From positions 1-8,484 of the forward strand of contig CAYSLA010000152.1 in assembly GCA_964431685.1 (NCBI GenBank): DNA of 8,484 nucleotides, written 5' to 3'. The notes below the pieces were generated by a model, which was given only the letters and a program-made list of their open reading frames with translations, did not search any database and had not been told where the DNA came from. Shown piece by piece: positions 1 to 4,465 of this stretch (within the stretch, counting starts at the first letter, position 1; each line of letters begins with the position of its first letter). Both the position numbers and the translations under genes were made by a program. This stretch comes from CAYSLA01 sp964431685 (GTDB lineage: Bacteria > Armatimonadota > UBA5829).

Positions 1-501
1 GCTCTTTCCAGCAGTTCCCGGAACCCACACGAGTCTCTTTCTTGCAGCAGGCGACAAGGTGCACGGTTCGCCGCAGTGTCCAAGGATCGTGAGCAGGAAT
101 CTAACAGCCTGCTTCGCAGGGAAGGTGCGCTCAGCCGTCCGCGGCGCGAGGCGTACACCCAGGCTCAACTTGTTCGGAAGATGGCGTCGGACAGGACCAT
201 GGCAGACATCGCGGGCGCATCTTCGTCGTCGGGGGCAGCATCAGGACTCCGGGACTATCTATTCGACCGCGTTGTGTCGGAGATCGCTGTGGCGGCCAGA
301 CTCACTCTTTTGCAGGAGGCCTGCTTCAGGCTTTCCGAGGGCGGTATGGGGGTTCGCGGTATCGGGCTGGCGCTGGGCATCGGCCGGATGCGTGTGCACA
401 GGCAACTGAAGATTGCCAGACACAGACTTCGTCTCGCATACGGCAGATACGACTGCTTTGGCTGGGAGGATGTCTACTGGGCTGAAGTGAACAGGGGATA
501 G
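1..501 (+). CDS. Helix-turn-helix protein, sigma-70 region 4-like (5' end outside window)
   Basis: The reading frame is open from the first base to a TAG at 499-501, so the gene probably begins upstream. An internal GTG at 76 has no well-placed SD. Counting from that GTG, residues about 92-121 (GMGVRGIGLALGIGRMRVHR followed by QLKIARHRLR) match the pattern of a sigma-70 region 4 or related HTH, where a short helix, a turn at LGIG and a recognition helix are followed by a basic helix ending in ARxRLR. The N-terminal part is Ser/Ala/Arg-rich and shows no recognisable domain. The protein ends with an aromatic, acidic tail (about residues 124-141). No region 2 (-10 recognition) is visible in the part present, so it could be the C-terminus of an ECF-like sigma factor or a stand-alone HTH regulator. 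The HTH call is from pattern only. A strong hairpin follows the stop codon by 13 bases. Confidence 0.6.
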   Translation, partial: ALSSSSRNPHESLSCSRRQGARFAAVSKDREQESNSLLRREGALSRPRREAYTQAQLVRKMASDRTMADIAGASSSSGAASGLRDYLFDRVVSEIAVAARLTLLQEACFRLSEGGMGVRGIGLALGIGRMRVHRQLKIARHRLRLAYGRYDCFGWEDVYWAEVNRG

Positions 502-514
502 AGCGTAAGTCCTT

Positions 515-548
515 GACCTGCCGGCGATCGCAGAATCGCCGGCAGGTC
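515..548 (+). terminator. Perfect 14-bp hairpin after the HTH gene
   Basis: Left arm GACCTGCCGGCGAT (515-528) and right arm ATCGCCGGCAGGTC (535-548) are exact reverse complements around a 6-base loop. It lies 13 bases after the HTH stop codon, where a terminator is expected. There is no T-run on either side, so it is not a textbook intrinsic terminator. It could also act as an mRNA-stabilising 3' stem. Confidence 0.6.
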
Positions 549-695
549 TCCTATACCGTCGTCATCCCGGCGCGCGTTCCTTTGTCTGTAGTTCGGGCGC
601 TGGCGCTTTCTGTCCCAAGGACGCGCCCGCGAAGGCGCACCGACCGATTGGGCTTACCCAAGTGTGCGGCGATGACCGCTGAATGCAGCTTGTGT

Positions 696-1004
696 TCAGC
701 CTAGATTTGTCCCGATTGTGGCCACCGTGAAGACTGCGACGTAAGCGCCTATCGCAATACGGCAGGCTCGTCGGGCGAAATCCGGGTTGTGTCGACGGTA
801 TATCTCTATCGCGATCACGAAAGGCACGAAGCTCAGTGTCTTTGCCAGCACAAACGCCCCCATACTGTGGTTGATGAACACTGCCATCAGTGGATTCTGC
901 TCAGTTGCCATACCCAGGGAGACAAAAATCATGGTGGCGAGCATATCCGCCGTACAGACTGCGACAAGAATCAGACTTTCTATGCTGAGCGTGAGCGTTT
1001 TCAC
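696..1004 (-). CDS. Small DUF5658-like integral membrane protein
   Basis: A 102-residue hydrophobic protein with about three to four membrane segments (roughly residues 6-30, 40-68 and 80-98). It has the features of the DUF5658 family as I know it: an acidic residue in the first helix (D20), an E-x-NP motif between helices (E35, N37, P38) and a conserved lysine in the next helix (K55 in FVLAK). The function of the family is unknown. The start is GTG at 1004 with AGAGGT upstream at about 9 bases. An ATG at 1012 is out of frame. The gene is transcribed in the same direction as the nucleotidyltransferase upstream of it, with 121 bases between them, and has its own palindromic site at 1023-1040. 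It may be independently regulated. Membrane protein is quite sure; family assignment is moderate. Confidence 0.7.
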   Translation of the reverse strand: MKTLTLSIESLILVAVCTADMLATMIFVSLGMATEQNPLMAVFINHSMGAFVLAKTLSFVPFVIAIEIYRRHNPDFARRACRIAIGAYVAVFTVATIGTNLG

Positions 1005-1022
1005 TGGACCATACCTCTGCCG

Positions 1023-1040
1023 ATTATGTAACTACATAAT
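1023..1040. promoter_or_regulatory. Palindromic operator-like site before the membrane protein gene
   Basis: ATTATGTA, two bases (AC), then TACATAAT: a perfect 8-bp inverted repeat centred about 27 bases upstream of the GTG start at 1004. On the minus strand its last six bases read CATAAT, one mismatch from the -10 consensus, so a dimeric repressor bound here would cover the -10 box. No good -35 was found at the right spacing. The symmetry and AT-richness in a GC-rich setting argue for a protein-binding site; the regulator is unknown. Confidence 0.45.
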
Positions 1041-1125
1041 CTAGAGTGCAGAAAGCCTGCCAGTGATACCTGTGCAGATTACCAGTTTCTCGATTCTGGG
1101 ACGACTTCTTGTGCCTGCGGGGCGG

Positions 1126-2244
1126 CTATTTCACGTAGAGGCGTTCGATTCTGTCTGGAGAGGGTGTGTGGCGCTGCGGTGCGCGTTCGGGGCTGGCCAG
1201 CGGTTTGATCTCCGGGTATCTCATGCGCTCCAGATCAGCGCTGAAGGCCATCTCGCTGGACTTCTCAACAGATGTTCCGACAGGGGCGATGCTGGCTGAG
1301 ACGCGGGCGCCAGCTCCGACCACACTATCTCTGCAGACTATGCTGCCGGAGATACGTGCGTCCGATTCCACCATGCAGTTCTCGCCGATGATGCTCATCT
1401 CACCGAGGACGGCGCCGCACTCGATGATTGTCCGGTCTCCCACATAAACAGGCGGCCGCATCTCCACGCTGGGGTGCACCTCCGCGGTATCAGACACCCA
1501 TATCCCGCCAGCGTTGCTTATGCCGGAAACCAGGTCGAGTCCGCCAGTGAGCGCGTCTCGGTAGATACCCAGGTACCTGGCCAGGCAGCCGGCATCTGCC
1601 CAGTAGCCGTTGATGGGGAGAGCGAAGACAGGTTCCCATTGGGCGATCATACGCGGAATGACGTGTGCCGTTAGGTCGGACGGGCCGTCGGCTCGAACAA
1701 CTCCCAGTGCATCCTTCTCAACTGCCATAACGCCTGTTGCGACTTCGTTTGTGAATGTCTCATCCGGCCTGGGCTTGTAGATCACACGGCTGAGGGTGTT
1801 TCCAGAGGTGCGGTTGACCACCGCGAAATCCGCGGGATCGTCAACGGCTGCCGTCAGCATTGTTATCGATGCTGAGGCCGCAGAGTGAACTGCCATAAGT
1901 TCGTGCGGGTCAAAGACGGCAAGACAGTCGCCCGGCACGACTATGAAGCGGTCTTCAAGCGTCTCTCGCATCGCCCGCAGAACGCCCGCCGTGCCCAGCG
2001 GCTCATACTCAACGAAGTAGCGCACTCCACAACCCAGAGCGGCCCCATCGCCAAAGTAGTCCGGTATCTCAGGGGTGTTTCCAGATACTGCGAGCACCAA
2101 ATCGGTGACGCCGTGGCGCACAAGACTCCGCACTGTGTGTTCGATCAATGGAACATCGAACACCGGTAACATGCTCTTCGGAGCTCCGCCAAACGTGGCG
2201 CGTATTCTGTGGTTACTTCCGCCAGCGAGTATGACTGCCTGCAT
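1126..2244 (-). CDS. Sugar-phosphate nucleotidyltransferase (NDP-sugar pyrophosphorylase family) with C-terminal repeat domain
   Basis: This 372-residue protein is built like GDP-mannose or dTDP/ADP-glucose pyrophosphorylases, which join a nucleoside triphosphate to a sugar 1-phosphate in the cytoplasm. The Rossmann-like transferase domain spans about residues 1-230: MQAVILAGG at the start, PKSMLPV (22-28) with the usual catalytic-site lysine, EPLGTAGVL (81-89), the metal-binding GD at 105-106, and YWADAG (214-219) matching the family W-x-D-x-G motif. Residues about 250-325 are V/I/G/A-rich, with degenerate hexapeptide spacing typical of a left-handed beta-helix. The tail (about 345-372) is proline- and charge-rich. 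The signature loop normally read as GGxGTRLRP is GGSNHRIRA here, losing the second glycine and the threonine while keeping both arginines. The ATG at 2244 has GAGGT 8 bases upstream. The PHP gene ends 77 bases upstream in the same orientation, so co-transcription is likely. The exact nucleotide and sugar cannot be read from sequence. Confidence 0.88.
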   Translation of the reverse strand: MQAVILAGGSNHRIRATFGGAPKSMLPVFDVPLIEHTVRSLVRHGVTDLVLAVSGNTPEIPDYFGDGAALGCGVRYFVEYEPLGTAGVLRAMRETLEDRFIVVPGDCLAVFDPHELMAVHSAASASITMLTAAVDDPADFAVVNRTSGNTLSRVIYKPRPDETFTNEVATGVMAVEKDALGVVRADGPSDLTAHVIPRMIAQWEPVFALPINGYWADAGCLARYLGIYRDALTGGLDLVSGISNAGGIWVSDTAEVHPSVEMRPPVYVGDRTIIECGAVLGEMSIIGENCMVESDARISGSIVCRDSVVGAGARVSASIAPVGTSVEKSSEMAFSADLERMRYPEIKPLASPERAPQRHTPSPDRIERLYVK

Positions 2245-2321
2245 ATTCCATTACCTCGCTTCAATTATCGGCTTGAACAGGCGTTATCTTAATGGAATGA
2301 GTTCGCAGGTTTTTGGAGCAG

Positions 2322-3182
2322 TCACACGGCATTCTTACGCGGTAGTCGCCAGAACGTTTCGTCTTTGAGACCAGCGGATTCGAGCATTGACGCCGCCTCC
2401 GCCAGAGGAATCTCGGCATATCTGGGTGAGTGGCAGTCCGAGCCAATGCTCAACTGGACTCCGGCCTCGCTCATCCATACCAGATACTCAAGGTACTGCC
2501 GCACAAAGGAAGCCGGATAAGGAGCTCGGATCAGCATAGCTTCGATGTTCACCTCCACCACCTTGCCGAACTGGCGTGCGGCGGCAGCGAATTCCTCGTG
2601 CATAGACTGGGGAATGCGGCCAAAATCGTCGAGCCACGGATCAGTGCGGTACATGCCATCGTCGTCTTTCCAGGCTCCCATCCACCACCAAGGATGAGCC
2701 ACAATTGTAATCAGCGGGTGCGTGACCAGAAACATGTTTTGCCGATGGTAGTCGCGGATGACTGCTTCCCGCTCTATCGGGCAGTACATGGGCCAATGGG
2801 TGCCGCCGACAACGTACTCAATGCCAAGCCTCTCAATGTCCTCGGCTGTCAAGCCGATAGCCAACGCCGTATTGGCCGGGCCGCCTTCTCGCAGACCGTA
2901 GACGGGATTGTCGTACTTGCCCATGGAGACCTCGTCGAGTTCCCACTGTGACACGCAACTAACTTCGATTCCGAAATGATAGTGGGGGTGGTGGCCAAGC
3001 GCGTCGTAAGCTTTTCTGGACGCCTCAACGTCAGGCATATTGTACTGAGTGTGCAGGTGGTCAGTGATACCGAAGTCCAGCATCCCGCACTCCGCAGCAT
3101 CGGCGAGGAACTCTGCCTGCTTCATACAAGCATCGTCGCAAGAGTCTATCGAATGATTGTGCCAGTCGGATGTAAGCTGCAT
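2322..3182 (-). CDS. PHP-domain metal-dependent phosphoesterase (histidinol-phosphatase-like)
   Basis: With the start chosen here the protein has 286 residues and is a complete PHP domain, a TIM-barrel-like fold holding a di- or trinuclear metal centre that hydrolyses phosphate esters. The expected ligand motifs appear in order: H8-x-H10 (SDWHNH), D41-H42 (GITDH), E73 (FGIE), H129 (GGTH), H163 (VAHP), E210 (VEVN) and D249-x-H251 (GSDCHS). None is missing, so the enzyme should be active. The substrate could be histidinol phosphate, but no his genes are near, so a broader phosphoesterase role is equally possible. The open frame extends to 3299, but that extension runs through the gene's own promoter. 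ATG 3182 is preferred because GAGGT sits 5 bases upstream and the first motif follows at once. ATG 3194 (four residues longer) is the alternative, with a badly spaced SD. A run of tryptophans after H163 (WWW, about 165-167) is unusual. Confidence 0.9.
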   Translation of the reverse strand: MQLTSDWHNHSIDSCDDACMKQAEFLADAAECGMLDFGITDHLHTQYNMPDVEASRKAYDALGHHPHYHFGIEVSCVSQWELDEVSMGKYDNPVYGLREGGPANTALAIGLTAEDIERLGIEYVVGGTHWPMYCPIEREAVIRDYHRQNMFLVTHPLITIVAHPWWWMGAWKDDDGMYRTDPWLDDFGRIPQSMHEEFAAAARQFGKVVEVNIEAMLIRAPYPASFVRQYLEYLVWMSEAGVQLSIGSDCHSPRYAEIPLAEAASMLESAGLKDETFWRLPRKNAV

Positions 3183-3187
3183 CAGAT

Positions 3188-3192
3188 ACCTC
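3188..3192 (-). promoter_or_regulatory. Ribosome binding site deciding the PHP start
   Basis: On the minus strand GAGGT lies 5 bases before ATG 3182. The competing ATG at 3194 has only AGGG two bases before it, too close for good initiation. This favours the shorter protein. Confidence 0.6.
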
Positions 3193-3238
3193 ATATCCCT
3201 ACAGTGAGTCAGTGGCGCATCTGCCTGGCCACTTCGAG

Positions 3239-3267
3239 AGTATATCACGTTCGAAGCACCCTGACAA
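3239..3267 (-). promoter_or_regulatory. Sigma-70-type promoter of the PHP gene
   Basis: On the minus strand: -35 TTGTCA (3267-3262), a 17-base spacer, and -10 TATACT (3244-3239) preceded by TGA, giving an extended -10. Transcription should begin near 3232, leaving a leader of about 50 bases before ATG 3182. It faces away from the promoter at 3284-3312. Confidence 0.8.
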
Positions 3268-3283
3268 ACCCTTGAGCGAGCTG

Positions 3284-3312
3284 TTGACACACCGCCCAAA
3301 GTGGGGTATACT
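3284..3312 (+). promoter_or_regulatory. Strong sigma-70-type promoter firing into the gene-poor region
   Basis: Consensus -35 TTGACA (3284-3289), a 17-base spacer, and -10 TATACT (3307-3312, five of six consensus bases). Expected start is near 3319. It is the best promoter in the window, yet no recognisable gene follows for nearly 580 bases. The first is greA at 3896, beyond two hairpins. It may make a free RNA, a small peptide mRNA, or the long leader of greA-lysS. Confidence 0.85.
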
Positions 3313-3315
3313 CAA

Positions 3316-3417
3316 CATGACAAGGAAGGAGGTGGTGACAACAATGAATGATTGTCAACGAGGTGACCGCGCGGGCTAGCGTTTTAGCCTGAGGTTCTAG
3401 TGACCTCCTTGGTCATG
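3316..3417 (+). promoter_or_regulatory. Inverted repeat pairing a Shine-Dalgarno with an anti-SD-like segment
   Basis: CATGAC (3316-3321) is complementary to GTCATG (3412-3417), and AAGGAGGT (3326-3333) to ACCTCCTT (3403-3410). Together they give 6 + 8 bp with an asymmetric internal loop of AAGG against a single G. In the RNA this would bury the ribosome binding site of the small ORFs. The segment ACCTCCTT equals the anti-SD core of 16S rRNA. The pairing is seen directly; a switching role is inference. Confidence 0.45.
3344..3379 (+). CDS. Possible 11-residue leader peptide
   Basis: ATG at 3344, ten bases after AGGAGGT, opens MNDCQRGDRAG and stops at TAG 3377-3379. In the same frame ATG 3317 would give a 20-residue version starting almost at the predicted transcript 5' end. 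A second ATG at 3348, in another frame, gives MIVNEVTARASVLA and stops at 3392. The start codon sits in the loop of a small stem (TGACAA/TTGTCA, 3336-3357). The excellent SD is the only real argument for translation; the peptide resembles nothing I know. It could be a leader peptide controlling the downstream structure, or chance. Confidence 0.25.
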   Translation: MNDCQRGDRAG

Positions 3418-3466
3418 AATGCTTTGCTCTCGCGGGAGGCTTCAACTACTCGTGAGGGTAGGAACC

Positions 3467-3497
3467 AATTGGCCGCCGGCAATGCCGGCGGCCAATT
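3467..3497 (+). terminator. Perfect 14-bp GC-rich hairpin
   Basis: AATTGGCCGCCGGC (3467-3480) and its exact reverse complement (3484-3497) enclose the loop AAT. It is extremely stable and lies about 150 bases after the predicted transcript start. No T-run follows, as with the hairpins at 515 and 6103. It could end a short RNA here, be a stable structural domain, or be a dispersed palindromic repeat. Confidence 0.45.
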
Positions 3498-3825
3498 CCT
3501 GTCCTGGGGTATGCCTGCCACCCCGATATGCGACCGACCGAGCCCCGTTTGTGCCGCGCTCCCCGTGCCGCTATTCTCCTCCAGCGCCTCTTTGCCGCGG
3601 AGCCGTTGCTTCTCCAAACGAGCAGACAATAAATAATCTTCAAAGAATAGTTCACCGTTGCCGATAATGTGGAAGAACATTTTCGTAAAGCCGATGCGCG
3701 TGGAACCCAGATGTCGCTTGTAGCGTCTAATACGCAATGGTCGTCTAGAGTCACCCGGTTCGGACATGATCCGACAGGAAGACGGCGAAGAAACAGGTCA
3801 CACCTAAACGGTTGGGTTCTACTGT

Positions 3826-3864
3826 CAAGCACTGGCTAGGAGAAATAGCTCAGTGCTTGTTTTG
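3826..3864 (+). terminator. Intrinsic terminator just upstream of greA
   Basis: CAAGCACTG (3826-3834) pairs with CAGTGCTTG (3851-3859), and GCTA (3835-3838) with TAGC (3846-3849), leaving one bulged T and the loop GGAGAAA. The stem runs into TTGTTTT (3858-3864). This is a good rho-independent terminator for transcripts coming from 3319. It ends 31 bases before the greA start codon, so it could work as an attenuator. Confidence 0.65.
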
Positions 3865-3895
3865 GCTTATATGAGGACTCAAAGGGGTGATTTTG

Positions 3896-4378
3896 ATGCA
3901 AGCGGAACATGAGGTAGTTTTGACCGCTGGCGGCCTGAAGAAGATCGAGGGCGAGCTTGAGAAGCTCAGGACCATCCACCGCAAGCGAGTTGCTGACCGG
4001 ATAGGGGAGGCAATGGAACATGGCGGCGACCTCACGGACAACACCGAGTACGAGGAAGCCAAGAATGAACAGGGGATGGTTGAGGGCAGAATTGAGGAGC
4101 TCCGACAGATCATAGGGTCGGCACGTGTGCTCGAAATCGATGAGGTCCAGACCGATCAGGTCAGCGTTGGATCGATAGTGAAGGTCCGTGATGTTGAGAG
4201 CAACGACGAGTGGGAGTGGACCATCGTTGGAACCTTCGAGGCGGACCCGAGCGAGGATCGGATATCCAACGAATCTCCGGTCGGCGATGCCCTGATGGGT
4301 AAGCGCGTCGGCGAGACAGCAGAGGTAGAGATTCCCGCGGGTATCGCCAGGTACACCGTATTGGGCATTCGTAAGTAG
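3896..4378 (+). CDS. greA: Transcription elongation factor GreA
   Basis: GreA enters the secondary channel of stalled RNA polymerase and stimulates cleavage of backtracked RNA. The 160-residue product is the normal length. The N-terminal coiled coil covers about residues 10-80, with the tip motif GDLTDNTEY (44-52). The two acidic residues that hold the catalytic Mg2+ (D41 and E44 in E. coli) correspond here to D45 and D48, so the second is Asp rather than Glu, a conservative change. The C-terminal FKBP-like domain (about 85-160) has the family motifs WTIVG (108-112), SPVGDALMGK (127-136) and the ending YTVLGI. ATG 3896 is preferred over an in-frame GTG at 3887, because GGGGTGA (3884-3890) then serves as SD at about 5 bases. 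A terminator-like hairpin lies just upstream and another follows before lysS. Identification is secure. Confidence 0.97.
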   Translation: MQAEHEVVLTAGGLKKIEGELEKLRTIHRKRVADRIGEAMEHGGDLTDNTEYEEAKNEQGMVEGRIEELRQIIGSARVLEIDEVQTDQVSVGSIVKVRDVESNDEWEWTIVGTFEADPSEDRISNESPVGDALMGKRVGETAEVEIPAGIARYTVLGIRK

Positions 4379-4419
4379 TACTCGCAAGAGGAAAAGCATA
4401 GCAGCGTGGTTAAGTAGAT

Positions 4420-4450
4420 CCTGCAGGGATTGTCTCTGCAGGTTCTTTTT
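4420..4450 (+). terminator. Intrinsic terminator between greA and lysS
   Basis: CCTGCAGGGA (4420-4429) pairs with TCTCTGCAGG (4433-4442), ten pairs including one G-U, with a three-base loop TTG. It is followed directly by TTCTTTTT (4443-4450). The lysS SD begins five bases after the T-run and the start codon 16 bases after it. It either ends the greA mRNA or attenuates lysS; no good promoter was seen between the hairpin and lysS. Confidence 0.8.
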
Positions 4451-4465
4451 GCGTGGGGTGCTAAC

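Larger units (their letters stand above)
3319..3865 (+). ncRNA. Candidate non-coding RNA or long greA leader
   Basis: This accounts for the only gap over 300 bases without a clear gene. It begins at the predicted start of a near-consensus promoter and ends at a hairpin followed by a T-rich run, which gives a transcript of about 545 bases. If the GC hairpin at 3467-3497 stops transcription, the RNA would be about 180 bases. Inside are a strong SD (AGGAGGT, 3327-3333), a matching anti-SD-like segment (ACCTCCTT, 3403-3410), tiny ORFs at 3317-3392, and small stems such as GGCTA/TAGCC (3374-3389). I checked by eye for the conserved cores of RNase P RNA, tmRNA and SRP RNA and for a full T-box and found none. 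Neither strand shows a convincing protein. Existence of a transcript is inferred from promoter and terminator only; its function is unknown. Confidence 0.4.

Noticed and set aside
59..409. 116-codon open frame overlapping the first gene
   Set aside because: Arg/Trp/Cys-rich out-of-frame translation; the overlapping frame has a coherent HTH and is followed by a hairpin.
570..628. Imperfect inverted repeat GGCGCGCGTTCCTT / AAGGACGCGCC in the gap after the HTH gene
   Set aside because: It needs a two-base bulge plus mismatches and encloses a loop of over 30 bases; not stronger than chance in GC-rich DNA.
678..700. GCTGAA/TTCAGC stem at the end of the membrane protein gene as a terminator
   Set aside because: Only 6 bp with an 11-base loop and no T-run; too weak to call.
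3183..3299. N-terminal extension of the PHP protein to 325 residues
   Set aside because: The extension covers the gene's own -10 and -35 boxes, carries no domain, and better SD-supported starts exist at 3182 or 3194.
3455..3497. T-box riboswitch, because AGGGTAGGAACC resembles the T-box core and a hairpin follows
   Set aside because: The core has an extra A, there is no recognisable specifier domain upstream, and the following hairpin lacks a T-run. The next aminoacyl-tRNA synthetase gene is nearly 1 kb away.
3384..3767. 127-codon open frame on the minus strand opposite the candidate RNA
   Set aside because: Its middle part (about residues 11-65) looks slightly protein-like. But there is no SD before ATG 3767, it reads straight through the perfect hairpin at 3467-3497, its codon use is mixed and I recognise no family. 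A homology search of the first 65 residues would settle it.
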